The notes beneath the pieces were generated by a model that was given only the letters and a program-made list of their open reading frames with translations, did no database searches and was not told where the DNA came from. 64,000 bases of DNA from Polycyclovorans algicola TG408. GTDB lineage: Bacteria; Pseudomonadota; Gammaproteobacteria; Nevskiales; Nevskiaceae. A program made the translations under genes and the position numbers. Within the stretch, counting starts at the first letter, position 1; each line of letters begins with the position of its first letter. The stretch covers positions 248,001 through 312,000 of the forward strand of contig NZ_JOMH01000001.1 in the NCBI RefSeq assembly GCF_000711245.1. Reading direction: 5' to 3'. Below, in pieces: positions 34,334-43,652 of this stretch.

Positions 34334-35539
34334 CTAGCTGCCGCGCCGCATCGGCGTGTCACTCACCAGCTTGCCGGTCATCACCCGCAGAGTCGTCACC
34401 GACAGCACCCCGCAAACGGCGATGGCGTAGGCCATGGGCAGCGCCGAGCCGTCGTGAAACTGCGACACCACCGCGCTGGCGATGGCGGCCAACCCGTACT
34501 GCAGCGTGCCGAGCAGCGCCGAGGCCATGCCGGCGCGGTCGCCGAACGGCGCCATCGCCGCCGCCGTCGAGTTAGGAAAGGTGAAGCCCAAACTGGCAAT
34601 GCAACACCACAACGGCACCAGCAGGCCGGGCAGTCCGCCAATCTCGAAAGTCGCCAGCGCCGCCAAGGTCAGACCAAACAGCGCATAGCTGAGCAGCGCG
34701 GTTTTCAGCACCTGCTCGCTGCGGTAGCGCTGCAGCATCCAGTTGTTGAGCTGCGAGCCCATGATCAGGCCGAAGGCATTGATGCCAAACAGCAAACCGT
34801 ATTGCGTTGGCGTGAATTGATACACGTCAATGAACACGAAGGACGACACCGCAATGTAGGCAAACATGCTGGCCTGGGCGATGCCGCCGGACAGCGCATA
34901 ACCCATGAAGCGACGATGGCTGAGCATGCGGCCATAGCCCTTCAGCACGCGGCCGAACTGCAGCGCCTCGCTGGGCGTTTTCAGTGTTTCGGGCAGCACC
35001 CGCGCGGCCAGAAACAGACATCCCAGTCCGTAGGCCACCAGCACACCGAAGACCGCCTGCCAGCCGAAGGCAACGAAGATCCAACTGCCAATCAGCGGCG
35101 CCAGGATGGGCGCGATACCCATCACCAGCACCAGCCGCGACAACACCTTGGCCATCTCCTGTGGCGTGTACAGGTCGCGCACCATGGCGCGCACCACCAC
35201 CATGCCGGTGCAGCCGCCCAAGGCCTGCAGCAGGCGCAGGGCAATGAGCGCATCCATGCTGGTGGCAAACGCGCAGCCCAGCGCCGAGATTGCATACAGC
35301 GCCAAGCCAAAGAACAGTGGTTTGCGGCGGCCGATGCGGTCGCTCACCGGCCCGTAAATCAGTTGTCCCAGGGCCAGTCCGAGGAAGTAGGCCGACAGCG
35401 TCAGCTGGGCCTGCGCGGCATCGCCGCCGAGTGCATCCTCTATGGTGGGCAGCGCCGGCAGATAAAGGTCAATCGACAGCGGCGCCAGCGCAATGATGGC
35501 GCCCAGCAGCAGAATGCGGCGGCGCTCGGGGGCGTCCAT
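34334..35539 (-). CDS. Bcr/CflA-family multidrug MFS exporter
   Basis: 401 residues from ATG 35539, 13 bp after the YheS gene stop. Twelve transmembrane helices are expected. Family motifs are IDLYLPALPTIEDAL in TM1, the loop 2-3 MFS motif GPVSDRIGRRKPLFFG and RLLQALGGCTGMVVVRAMVRDLY. Bcr/CflA proteins export bicyclomycin, chloramphenicol or related compounds by proton antiport. It may be cotranscribed with the ABC-F gene. Confidence 0.9.
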   Translation of the reverse strand: MDAPERRRILLLGAIIALAPLSIDLYLPALPTIEDALGGDAAQAQLTLSAYFLGLALGQLIYGPVSDRIGRRKPLFFGLALYAISALGCAFATSMDALIALRLLQALGGCTGMVVVRAMVRDLYTPQEMAKVLSRLVLVMGIAPILAPLIGSWIFVAFGWQAVFGVLVAYGLGCLFLAARVLPETLKTPSEALQFGRVLKGYGRMLSHRRFMGYALSGGIAQASMFAYIAVSSFVFIDVYQFTPTQYGLLFGINAFGLIMGSQLNNWMLQRYRSEQVLKTALLSYALFGLTLAALATFEIGGLPGLLVPLWCCIASLGFTFPNSTAAAMAPFGDRAGMASALLGTLQYGLAAIASAVVSQFHDGSALPMAYAIAVCGVLSVTTLRVMTGKLVSDTPMRRGS

Positions 35540-35552
35540 CAGCGCGCAGCGC

Positions 35553-37397
35553 TCATGCGACTTCCAGCGCCTCTGACGCCTCCAGCCAGGCGGCTTCAAC
35601 GTCGGCCAGTTGCGCCTTGAGTTGCTGCTGTTCGCGACTGAGCTTGTCGGCTTCGGCGCGGCGGCCGGCGGCGTAAAGATCGGGGTCGGCGAGGCGCGCG
35701 TCCAGGGTCGCCAGTTGGGCGCTGAGACGCTCCATCTGCCGGTCGAGTTTTTTCACCTGTTCGCGCAGCGCGCGCGTGTCGACCGCAGCCCGGGTGGGCG
35801 CCGCCTTGGCGCTGCCTCCACCGCCATCGCGCTCGGCGCGCAGCCAGCGGGCGTAATCGTCCAGGTCGCCGTCGTAAGGTTCGCAGCGGCCGTCGGCCAC
35901 CCGCCACAGCGCATCGCAGGTGCTCTCCACCAGATGCCGGTCGTGCGAAATCAGCACCACCGCGCCCGGAAAGTCCTGCAAGGCAAGCGCCAAGGCCTCA
36001 CGCATCTGCAAATCAAGGTGGTTGGTGGGCTCGTCCAGCAACAGCAACGCCGGGCGGCGGTAGATGACCAGCGACAGTGCCAGCCGCGCTTTTTCGCCGC
36101 CCGAGAACGGTTCGATGGCCTCCAACTGCCGGTCGCCGTGAAACGCGAACTGGCCGAGATAGTCGCGCAGTTGTTGCTCAGTGGCCGCCGGGTCTAGCCG
36201 TTGCAGGTGCAGCAGCGGGCTGGCCTGTGGGTCGAGCTGCTCCATCTGGTGCTGGGCGTAGTAGCCGACCGCCAGATCGGGCGCGCGGGTGACCTGGCCT
36301 TCGACAAACGGATGCGTGCCGGCGAGGCTTTTGATGAGCGTGGACTTGCCCGCACCGTTGGCGCCGAGCAGAGCGATGCGGTCACCGGGGTTCAGCACCA
36401 GTTTGAGCTGCTTGAGCAGCACCGTTTCGCCGTAACCGACCTGGCCGCGCATCACGCTCAGCAGCGGGTGCGGCAGTTTCTCGGGCGCGCGAAAGCGGAA
36501 GCTGAACGGGCTTTCAGCCAGCACCGGCGCGATCATTTCCATCCGCGCCAGCGCCTTGAGCCTTGACTGCGCCTGCCGTGCCTTGGTGGCCTGGGCGCGA
36601 AAGCGGTCGACAAAGCGCTGCAACTCGGCGGCGCGCGCCTGCTGGTTGGCGTGCACCGCCGCCTGCTGGGTCAGCCGCTCGCTGCGGGTGCGTTCGAACT
36701 GGGTCACACCGCCGCTGTAGAGCATCCCGCCCTGCACCGTCAGATGCAGGCTGTGGGTGGTCACGGCATCGAGAAACGCGCGGTCGTGCGAGATCAGCAG
36801 CAGCGCGCCCTGAAAGCTGGCCAGCAGGTCCTGGAGCCATAACGCGGCGTCCAGATCGAGGTGGTTGGTGGGTTCGTCCAGCAGCAACAGGTCGGCGCGG
36901 CGCATCAGCGCCCGCGCCAGGTTCAGGCGCATGCGCCAACCGCCGGAAAAGCTGGCCACGGGTCGCGCCTGCATCTCTGGCGTGAAGCCCAGCCCGCGCA
37001 GCATCTGAGCGCAGCGTGCCTCGGCGGCATAGCCGTCGATGGCCGCCAGGATGTCATGACAGCGGGCAATGTTGACGGCGTCGTTTGCGGCCTCGGCGAC
37101 GGCCAGCGCGCGCTCAGTGGCGCGCAGTTCGATGTCGCCATCAAGCGCCGATTGCAACGCACTTTCTGGCAGTGCTGGCACCTCTTGCGCCACGGCGGTC
37201 AGCGTCAGCCCGCGCTGTACCGAAATGTCACCGGCATCCGGCGCCAATTCGTTCTGAATGGCGGCGAACAGGCTGGACTTGCCCACGCCATTGGCGCCGA
37301 TCACGCCGATGCGTTGGCCGGCAAAGACACTGAAGGTCAGTTCGGTGAACAGCGCGCGAGGGCCGCGGCGCAGGGTGAGGTCGGTCACGGTGAGCAT
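35553..37397 (-). CDS. ABC-F ATPase, YheS-like
   Basis: 614 residues from ATG 37397. Two ABC domains: first Walker A GANGVGKSSL with SFSGGWRMRLNLARAL; second GANGAGKSTL with FSGGEKARLALSLVI, each followed by a DEPTNHLDL Walker B. The linker between them and a C-terminal coiled coil (REQVKKLDRQMERLSAQLATLD) match YheS. There are no transmembrane segments. ABC-F proteins act on ribosomes, YheS in E. coli being linked to stalled translation; specific activity here is inferred. Confidence 0.9.
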   Translation of the reverse strand: MLTVTDLTLRRGPRALFTELTFSVFAGQRIGVIGANGVGKSSLFAAIQNELAPDAGDISVQRGLTLTAVAQEVPALPESALQSALDGDIELRATERALAVAEAANDAVNIARCHDILAAIDGYAAEARCAQMLRGLGFTPEMQARPVASFSGGWRMRLNLARALMRRADLLLLDEPTNHLDLDAALWLQDLLASFQGALLLISHDRAFLDAVTTHSLHLTVQGGMLYSGGVTQFERTRSERLTQQAAVHANQQARAAELQRFVDRFRAQATKARQAQSRLKALARMEMIAPVLAESPFSFRFRAPEKLPHPLLSVMRGQVGYGETVLLKQLKLVLNPGDRIALLGANGAGKSTLIKSLAGTHPFVEGQVTRAPDLAVGYYAQHQMEQLDPQASPLLHLQRLDPAATEQQLRDYLGQFAFHGDRQLEAIEPFSGGEKARLALSLVIYRRPALLLLDEPTNHLDLQMREALALALQDFPGAVVLISHDRHLVESTCDALWRVADGRCEPYDGDLDDYARWLRAERDGGGGSAKAAPTRAAVDTRALREQVKKLDRQMERLSAQLATLDARLADPDLYAAGRRAEADKLSREQQQLKAQLADVEAAWLEASEALEVA

Positions 37398-37421
37398 GGC
37401 CGCCAGTGTAAATGCCGCCGG

Positions 37422-38552
37422 GTGCAGGCTCTGGCTACACTGCAAAAAACTCTGGGGGTGCGGGTGGGCGTTTGGTCAACCATACGGGCGCAATGGCAGC
37501 GTGAATCGTCCGCCATCGCGTCGGATGCGCCCAGTCTGCGTCCGCTGCCGGCGCCCTATCTGGATGCGGATGAGTTGAAAGCCGACGACGGGTTCGATGC
37601 CGACGATCCGGTGCTGGCCTGCGCCATCCGCGCGCTCGAAACCCAGCAGCACTTTGCCCAGGCGGGCACAGCGCTTGACGATACGTTTCTCGACGATTCG
37701 GTTCGGCGGATCGAGACCGCCGCCCAGGTGCGGGGCTGGACCGTGACGCGGCTTGCGCCTGCTGGCCGCTGGCGCGACCCCCTGGATGTCGAAATGGCGA
37801 TGGCCGAACTCACCGACCCGGCGGCTCAAGGCCGGCGTCATCTGTGGCTGATCTCCGATCTGCACCGCGCGTTTGTACGCGTCCCCGGCACAGCGGCGGC
37901 CATCACCCGGTTTCTGGAACACCTGTTGACCCTCCGCGGCACCAACGGCGCAGCCGTCTGGATCGGTTGTCGACAGCACGCCTGGCAAAGGTTGACGCAG
38001 TGGCGCGGCGCCGATGCGGCTTTCGACGCAGTCAATGCCGTCAAAGAAGCGTCGTCGATGTCCCTCGCCCAGCGTCTCTGGGCATTGCACCAAACCTCCG
38101 GAAGGCGACTGACCGTCTCGACCCAGAGCGACGGCCGCAACGCGGCGACGGTTGAGGCCGACGCCCTCAAGCCACTCTGCGAATGGGTGCAGGCTGCGCG
38201 CGGCGTGTGCGGCGGTCATCCCGCGCGGCTCGTCACCATGGCCCGTGAGCACGCCGGGCTCGACGAAAACGGTGCCATCGTGCTTCGCGCCGCTGACGTG
38301 CCCCGCGCCGGCACCCTGACCGGGCTGAGCTATCCGCAGCGCTACCTGCTGATGGAAGTGCTGGTGCACGGCCACCTGAATCTTGACGAACTGGCCGAGA
38401 TTTTTGTTTGCCCTGCCGAGCAGATCGCCGCCGATCTTGCCGTGCTGCAGGGCTGGCAGTTGCTTGAGGCCGACGACGCGGGCTACCGCGTGCCGCCGAT
38501 GCGCGCCGCCTGGGTGGCGCGTCGCCTGTCCGCCCTGCAAACCCTGGAGTAG
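37422..38552 (+). CDS. Unrecognised protein with C-terminal winged-helix-like region
   Basis: About 376 residues if GTG 37422 is used; GTG 37458 and 37464 are also in frame, so the start is unsure. No Walker A motif is visible. The centre (about residues 150-200) reads HLWLISDLHRAFVRV... AAVWIGCRQHAWQRL, which resembles the Walker B/sensor region of AAA-type ATPases without its P-loop. The last 90 residues (GLSYPQRYLLMEVLVHGHLNLDELAEIFVCPAEQIAADLAVL) look like a winged helix. It is 6 bp upstream of an MscS-type channel gene and probably cotranscribed. Function unknown. Confidence 0.6.
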   Translation: MQALATLQKTLGVRVGVWSTIRAQWQRESSAIASDAPSLRPLPAPYLDADELKADDGFDADDPVLACAIRALETQQHFAQAGTALDDTFLDDSVRRIETAAQVRGWTVTRLAPAGRWRDPLDVEMAMAELTDPAAQGRRHLWLISDLHRAFVRVPGTAAAITRFLEHLLTLRGTNGAAVWIGCRQHAWQRLTQWRGADAAFDAVNAVKEASSMSLAQRLWALHQTSGRRLTVSTQSDGRNAATVEADALKPLCEWVQAARGVCGGHPARLVTMAREHAGLDENGAIVLRAADVPRAGTLTGLSYPQRYLLMEVLVHGHLNLDELAEIFVCPAEQIAADLAVLQGWQLLEADDAGYRVPPMRAAWVARRLSALQTLE

Positions 38553-38558
38553 CCCACC

Positions 38559-39398
38559 GTGGACGACAAAAAAGGCAGCGGTCTGGACGAGCAGCAGCTG
38601 AAGTTTCTTGACTGGTGGTCTTCGTTGGCGTGGAGCGATCTCCTCGGCGTGGTGCTGATTCTGCTGCTCACGCCGGCCCTGATCTGGGCGTATGCGCGCA
38701 CCGTGAGGTGGCTCGCCGACGAGTACCCGCGCCTGCGACTGGCGCTGCTGGTCAGCGTGCCGGTGATGCGCGTCGTGATGTGGTTTTTCGCGCTGTCGGT
38801 GGCCATCTTCGTGATGCTCGACCCGCCGCAGAAGGTGATGATCGCCATTGGCGCCTCGGCCGCACTGGCCGTCGGTCTGGCGCTGCAGGACGTGCTGAAA
38901 AGCATCGTCGCCGGCATTGTCATGCTGTTTCAGCGACCCTTCGCGGTCGGCGACATGGTGGAACTCAGCGGCCACTACGGCGAAGTGATGAGCACCGGCC
39001 TACTGTCGGTGCAGTTGCGCACCTTCAACGACAGCACGGTGACCCTTCTCAATTCCAAGGTGTTCACCGATGCCTCGGTCAACTCCAACTCGGCCAGCCT
39101 GCAAGAGCTGGTGCCCGTGCCGCTGACCCTCTTTGGGCCGGTCGACAGCCTGCAGGTGCGCGCCATCTGCGAACAAGCGCTGGCCTGCTCGCCCTATGTG
39201 ACACTGGCCCGGCCGATCGTGGTGGTCGCCGATGACATCGGCGAGTACCACCGGCAAACCACCCGTTTTACGCTCAAGGCCTACGTCAACGACGTGCGCT
39301 GCGAGCGACTGATGGCCACCGACGTGCTGCTGCGCGCGCACCGCGATCTGCGGGCGGCAGGCATTCAGACGGGTGAGCCGGTTCCCGCGCCGGTTTGA
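38559..39398 (+). CDS. MscS-family mechanosensitive ion channel
   Basis: 279 residues from GTG 38559. Three N-terminal membrane helices are followed by the pore-lining TM3 and beta domain (AIGASAALAVGLALQDVLKSIVAGIVMLFQRPFAVGDMVEL), and the cytoplasmic C-terminal domain with ELVPVPLTLF. MscS channels open under membrane tension to release solutes on osmotic downshock. The gene lies between the unrecognised protein and a DUF3429 gene, in one probable operon. Confidence 0.88.
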   Translation: MDDKKGSGLDEQQLKFLDWWSSLAWSDLLGVVLILLLTPALIWAYARTVRWLADEYPRLRLALLVSVPVMRVVMWFFALSVAIFVMLDPPQKVMIAIGASAALAVGLALQDVLKSIVAGIVMLFQRPFAVGDMVELSGHYGEVMSTGLLSVQLRTFNDSTVTLLNSKVFTDASVNSNSASLQELVPVPLTLFGPVDSLQVRAICEQALACSPYVTLARPIVVVADDIGEYHRQTTRFTLKAYVNDVRCERLMATDVLLRAHRDLRAAGIQTGEPVPAPV

Positions 39399-39423
39399 CG
39401 CAACCCCAATCGGAGAAACATCG

Positions 39424-39858
39424 ATGAATCTGCCGCCATTTGTTCTCGCGCTGGGCTACGCCGGTCTGCTGCCGTTCTTGATCGGCCCGGGTTGGTTGAC
39501 GTTTTCGCCCGGCAGCGCGCCGCAATGGCTGGACATGGCGTGGATGGGGTACGTGGCCATGATTGCCAGTTTCATGGCCGGCACGTTCTGGGGCTTTGCG
39601 TTGCCCGCATCGCAGGGGTCGGCAGGGCAGCTGGGTCTGGCGATTTCGATCGTGCTGATGTTGATGGCATGGCTGGCCACCCTGTTGTCGTTTGGCCCGG
39701 CACTGGCCCTGCTGGCCATGGTGTTTTTGCTGCTGTTGGCCGCCGACTTCTGGCGCGAGCGCGTGCTCGACACCCTGGGCGGGTACTTCAGGCTACGCAG
39801 CACGCTGACCGTGGGCGTGCTGATCGCCATCGCTTGGCGCTTCAGCCTGTCGGGCTAA
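39424..39858 (+). CDS. DUF3429 membrane protein
   Basis: 144 residues from ATG 39424, 25 bp after the MscS gene. Five transmembrane segments fill the protein; the DUF3429 pattern is LALGYAGLLPFLIG at the start, SFMAGTFWGFALP in the middle and LRSTLTVGVLIAIAW at the end. The family has no known function. It completes the run of three same-strand genes from 37422. Confidence 0.8.
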   Translation: MNLPPFVLALGYAGLLPFLIGPGWLTFSPGSAPQWLDMAWMGYVAMIASFMAGTFWGFALPASQGSAGQLGLAISIVLMLMAWLATLLSFGPALALLAMVFLLLLAADFWRERVLDTLGGYFRLRSTLTVGVLIAIAWRFSLSG

Positions 39859-39936
39859 GCCTTACCCCCGATTCACGGGGTGGTGACCCTCCCAGTCAAA
39901 ACAGATGATCGCGTCTCTTTTACTCGGAGCCGATCA

Positions 39937-41076
39937 ATGGCCGTTGTCACGTCCCGTCTTACCGCTGCTGGCGCCGTGGTGCTGCTGGTCGCCGCCTGTG
40001 CATCGGCGCCCGAAGCGCCCCCGAAATTCGACTCGGCCGCGTCGCTGGAGTCGCAGCTCGATACCTTTGTGTATGCCGACAAGGCCACGCGCAAACGGAT
40101 GAAGGCGGTGAATACGCTCGCGATCACCGGCTGCAACGTGTTGTTCGCCACTCGAACCAGCGCCTCAGCCTCGACCGGCAGCGGCATGTTTGGTGAAGTG
40201 GGCAACACCATCCGCTCGGAAGCCAAGATCAGCCAGATCTACACCCTCGAAGGTCTCAGTGAGGTCGACATGCAGGCTTTGACCGACGGCATTTGCGCCA
40301 ATGCTGAAAAGAGTCTGGCGCGTGCCGGTTATGCCGTGAAGCCGCATGCCGAATTCCGCAGCCATCCCGAACAGGTGGCGCTTGCCACGTCGGGCCGCGA
40401 GGCGCCGCTGAAGCACAGCGTCGGCAGTGGCGGAACCAAGCAGGAATACCGCGTGTTCACCCGCAGCGGTGAAACCGTGAACGGCGCCGCTTATCTGGGT
40501 ACCGCCGGCGGCCTGGCGCAAGCGTTCAAGTCGGCCGGCGGCACGTCGTCGTGGAACCATGAAACGCGGCTGATGCAGGCGCTGAATGTCGATGCCGTGC
40601 AGTTGGACGTCATGGTCGACTTTGCCAGCGTCGAGTCCAGCGGCAACGCCGAGGCGACGCAGATTGCCAACACCAATCGCGCGTCGGTGTCAGGCGATGC
40701 ACGTTTGTCGATCAGCGGGCAGATGCGCATCGTGCCGCGCGCCGAGCTCAAGTGTTGGGAGCGCTTCGGCAAGAACGAGTGTGGGCCGATGCACGACATG
40801 GCCAAGGTCACGAGCCGTCTCGGACTGAGCCACGACGAGCCGTTCTACGACAGCCTGGTGGACTCGACCACCACCGGCGACAAGGTGGCGGCAGGCTTTA
40901 CCAAGGCGCTGTCGACGCTGGCGATGCTGGGAGGTGTGGGTGGCAGCTCCAGCACCGAGGTGACGCGCTACACCATCACCGTCAATCCGGACACCTACGG
41001 CCGCGTGGCTGGCGCCGCGACGACCTCGTTTGTTGACATGGCGGTGTTGGCCGCCAAGCGAGAAGGCAGCAAGTAA
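39937..41076 (+). CDS. Lipoprotein of unknown function
   Basis: 379 residues from ATG 39937. A signal peptide ends at a lipobox (LLVAACAS). Downstream the protein contains CNVLFATRTSASAS and a long acidic/serine-rich beta-like region, including VDFASVESSGNAEATQIANTNRASVSGDARLSISGQMR, and two later cysteines in LKCWERFGKNECG. No family was recognised. It is followed by a repeat element and a plus-strand terminator, so it is probably a single-gene unit. Confidence 0.75.
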   Translation: MAVVTSRLTAAGAVVLLVAACASAPEAPPKFDSAASLESQLDTFVYADKATRKRMKAVNTLAITGCNVLFATRTSASASTGSGMFGEVGNTIRSEAKISQIYTLEGLSEVDMQALTDGICANAEKSLARAGYAVKPHAEFRSHPEQVALATSGREAPLKHSVGSGGTKQEYRVFTRSGETVNGAAYLGTAGGLAQAFKSAGGTSSWNHETRLMQALNVDAVQLDVMVDFASVESSGNAEATQIANTNRASVSGDARLSISGQMRIVPRAELKCWERFGKNECGPMHDMAKVTSRLGLSHDEPFYDSLVDSTTTGDKVAAGFTKALSTLAMLGGVGGSSSTEVTRYTITVNPDTYGRVAGAATTSFVDMAVLAAKREGSK

Positions 41077-41082
41077 CGTATT

Positions 41083-41237
41083 ACAGCGCTTCTAACAATT
41101 CATTCGTTCTGGCGGCGCGCTTGAGCACATCTCTTCGTTGCTCATCGTCGCGATAGTGCCCGCTATCGCGTATCGATGCGCCTCGATCTGCACTCAATCG
41201 CACTCGCCATCTCCTAACGCTTTGTCAGAAGCGCTGC
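41083..41237. repeat. 155-bp hairpin-bearing repeat element with attC-like 5' end
   Basis: ACAGCGCTTCTAACAA (41083-41098) and TTGTCAGAAGCGCTGC (41222-41237) are inverted, 14 of 16 matching. Inside, CGCGATAG / CTATCGCG (41149-41156 and 41163-41170) form a perfect stem. The left end includes CTAACAATTCATTC (41092-41105), which resembles the start of class 1-integron attC sites as I recall them, but no integrase or matching R' end is present. The 32670-32685 segment repeats the motif. Confidence 0.6.
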
Positions 41238-41261
41238 ACTAAAGCAGGTTCGACTTCAAAT

Positions 41262-41284
41262 GCCCGGCCTCGGCCGGGCTTTTT
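41262..41284 (+). terminator. Rho-independent terminator for the lipoprotein gene
   Basis: GCCCGGCC-TC-GGCCGGGC followed by TTTTT on the plus strand. It touches the stop codon of the convergent hydrolase gene. Confidence 0.85.
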
Positions 41285-42513
41285 CATGCGCGCAACCAGA
41301 CCCTCAACTGTTCGTAAACGCGGCGGTCGTTGCTGAGCCGGATGTGATGGAGGCCGGTGAAGCTGGCCCAGTCGGCATCCCCCATCGCGGCCGCGCGGGC
41401 GCTGTCGAGGCGCACCAACCCGTCGCCGAGGAGGCGCGCCAGCGGCGCCTCAGGATCAGGGCCGAGGCTGCTGCCGATAAAGCCGTAGCGCACATGCGCC
41501 GGTCGCGGGCAGGGGCCGGCCGCACTGCCGAAGACCGCGTCGAGGTCTTCATCCACGCCATCGGTGAAGCGCACGTGGCCGTGACGCAATTGTTTGATGC
41601 CGATGCTGCGCGCCTTCAGCCAGCCGCCGAAGGGCGCGGTGAACGGCAGTCGGTCGAGCAGTCGGCCGGCATTCCACGCCCAGCTCTCAAGCGGTGCGCC
41701 CAAGTGCGGCGCACCGAGGCAGAACAGGTGGGTCACGGGTTTGAGCCAGGCGGCATCATCGTCTGTGGCCTGCGCGAGGGCACTGCGTGCCACCAGCCCG
41801 CCCATGCTGTGGCCGATGAGCACCAGTTGCTGAATCCGGCGCGGATAGACCTCCATCAGGCCATCAAGCAGTTGCGCCAGCGCCGCACCGTTGTCGGCCA
41901 TGCCCAGACCGGAGTTGTAGCGCAGGAACAGTGGCGTGAAGCCGCCTTCACAGGCCAGCCGCTCGGCGTAGTTGTGGCCATCGTGATCGGGGCGGTGCAG
42001 GTCCCACACCGATTCGTTGCAGCACAGCCCGTGAATGAAAACCGCCACCTTGCCGGTGGCCTGCGGGTGGGCTGCAGCCCACGCCATTTCATCCAGCGGC
42101 AGCGCGCGACCCTTGTGGGCGAAGGCCATGCCCAGGGTCAAGGCATTGCCGTGTTCAGCCAGCCGGTCACCAAAGGCGCCGTTGAGGGCGCTGATGGCCT
42201 GGCCGCTCCACGGCGCGGGCGCTTCGCGGTCGGGCAGGTATTCCGGCGGAATTGACTTGATGACCAATCGCGCGCCTTCACCGACGCCGCGCATCACCGT
42301 GCGCACCGCGTCATAGACGCCATCGGCAATCGTGTCGTGAGTAAACGCCGTGGTGCCGACGCCCGGCAAGGGCTTGAGGATGGCGAAGGGGATGGCCGCA
42401 ATGGCGCGATGAACGCCCTGTACCGCGTCGGTGATTTGCGTCAGGCCGGTGACCGCGACCTGGGCGGTGCCATCGAGCGTGCGCTGGGTTTCGGTGGTGG
42501 CCAGAGGTATCAT
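41284..42513 (-). CDS. Lipase-like alpha/beta hydrolase
   Basis: 409 residues from ATG 42513 (GTG 42522 also possible). The fold starts at VAVFIHGLCCNESVWD, and the nucleophile elbow is LIGHSMGGLVARSAL (GHSMGG). Late HHIRLSND carries the probable catalytic His, and CLGAPHLGAPLE resembles the lipase/GPI-deacylase type. The N-terminal 150 residues contain a possible membrane-proximal or lid region. No clear signal peptide was seen. Lipid ester hydrolysis is the likely activity. Confidence 0.83.
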   Translation of the reverse strand: MIPLATTETQRTLDGTAQVAVTGLTQITDAVQGVHRAIAAIPFAILKPLPGVGTTAFTHDTIADGVYDAVRTVMRGVGEGARLVIKSIPPEYLPDREAPAPWSGQAISALNGAFGDRLAEHGNALTLGMAFAHKGRALPLDEMAWAAAHPQATGKVAVFIHGLCCNESVWDLHRPDHDGHNYAERLACEGGFTPLFLRYNSGLGMADNGAALAQLLDGLMEVYPRRIQQLVLIGHSMGGLVARSALAQATDDDAAWLKPVTHLFCLGAPHLGAPLESWAWNAGRLLDRLPFTAPFGGWLKARSIGIKQLRHGHVRFTDGVDEDLDAVFGSAAGPCPRPAHVRYGFIGSSLGPDPEAPLARLLGDGLVRLDSARAAAMGDADWASFTGLHHIRLSNDRRVYEQLRVWLRA

Positions 42514-42620
42514 GACAAGCACTTAGTGAACAGTTGTGCACATTTTAGCGCCCATCGCCGTGCTGCAGTCAAACGGAGCGTGCACTAACCTCCAGGCCCA
42601 TCGAGTTGAGGAGAGTCGTC

Positions 42621-43376
42621 ATGACGCCATCGCTGCAGTCTCAGGTCAGCGCCGAGGAGTGGCAGACCCGCATCGATCTGGCCGCCGCCTACCGACTGGT
42701 GGCGCATTTCGGCTGGTCAGATCTGGTGTTCACCCACCTCACGGCCAAGGTGCCGGGGCCCGAGCAGCACTTTCTGATCAACCCCTACGGCCTGCTGTTT
42801 GACGAGATCACGCCGTCCAGCCTGGTCAAGGTCGACATCCACGGCCAGAAGGTGATGGACAGCCCCTACCCCACCAACCCGGCAGGGTTTCTGATTCACA
42901 GTGCCATCCACGCTGCGCGGGATGACGCGCACTGCGTGATGCACACCCATTCGCTCAATGGCGTGGCGGTGTCGGCGCAGGAAGGCGGGCTGCTGCCGCT
43001 GTCGCAGCAGTCGATTTTCGTGCTCGGCTCGCTGGCGTATCACGACTACGAAGGCGTGGCCCTGCTCGATGACGAGCGTCCGCGCCTGGTGCGCGACCTG
43101 GGCAGCGCCAATTATCTGATGCTGCGCAACCACGGCCTGCTGACGGTGGCGGCCGACATCCCCAACGCCTTCCTGTTCATGTACCTGCTGGAAGCCGCGT
43201 GCACGGTGCAAATTCGTGCCCAAAGCGGCGGCGGCCCGCTGCGCCAGATTCCCGACCCCATCGTCGCCAACGGCATCGAGCAGGCGCGCCAAGTCACGCT
43301 CGGCGCGGGCGGCAGGCTGGCGTGGCCGGGCTTGCTGCGCAAACTTGATCGACTGGATGCTGGGTGGCGCCAGTAA
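42621..43376 (+). CDS. Class II aldolase/adducin-family protein
   Basis: 251 residues from ATG 42621, with GAGGAGA six bases upstream. The fold's zinc-binding His residues are seen in VMHTHSLNGVAV and MLRNHGLLTV, and the early Ser/Thr-rich DLVFTHLTAKVPG pattern is typical. Members include fuculose-1-phosphate aldolase and many adducin-like proteins lacking proven aldolase activity; this sequence belongs to the second kind, and the substrate is unknown. Confidence 0.88.
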   Translation: MTPSLQSQVSAEEWQTRIDLAAAYRLVAHFGWSDLVFTHLTAKVPGPEQHFLINPYGLLFDEITPSSLVKVDIHGQKVMDSPYPTNPAGFLIHSAIHAARDDAHCVMHTHSLNGVAVSAQEGGLLPLSQQSIFVLGSLAYHDYEGVALLDDERPRLVRDLGSANYLMLRNHGLLTVAADIPNAFLFMYLLEAACTVQIRAQSGGGPLRQIPDPIVANGIEQARQVTLGAGGRLAWPGLLRKLDRLDAGWRQ

Positions 43377-43652
43377 GCGGTTTTAACGCCGCTGGCCTTG
43401 GCTTTTGAGGGCATCGCGCTCTGCCGACAGCCTCGGACAGTGTCGCAAAACGCGCCGGCGCGCCGGACCACAGCCGTTGGGTTTTGCGGCCGATGGCGTT
43501 AAGGTAGGCCGCGCTGAAAAGCCTAAATCCACCACTTTGGTGCACGTCCGTCCGCCGGTCGTCCGCATCAGATGGCGAAGCGTGCTTGTTTTTCGTGACC
43601 CATCACGACCCGCTGCGTTTCGTTGTCATCCATCCACAAAAGGGGAGACAAC
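43377..43652. other. 276-bp region upstream of the betaine operon
   Basis: No gene seen. A weak hairpin lies just after the aldolase stop, and a CGTGA-N4-TCACG inverted repeat sits near 43596-43609, about 45 bp before the first betaine gene. A clear -35/-10 pair was not found. Confidence 0.5.

Noticed and set aside
36861-37421. Upstream extension of the unrecognised protein at 37422.
   Set aside because: It runs antisense through the well-supported YheS gene and lacks recognisable content.
41092-41105. A true integron attC site.
   Set aside because: Only one end resembles attC; no R' core, integrase or cassette array is present.
43596-43609. CGTGA-N4-TCACG inverted repeat upstream of the betaine genes as a regulator site.
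   Set aside because: Arms are short and match no known consensus well; kept only as a remark.
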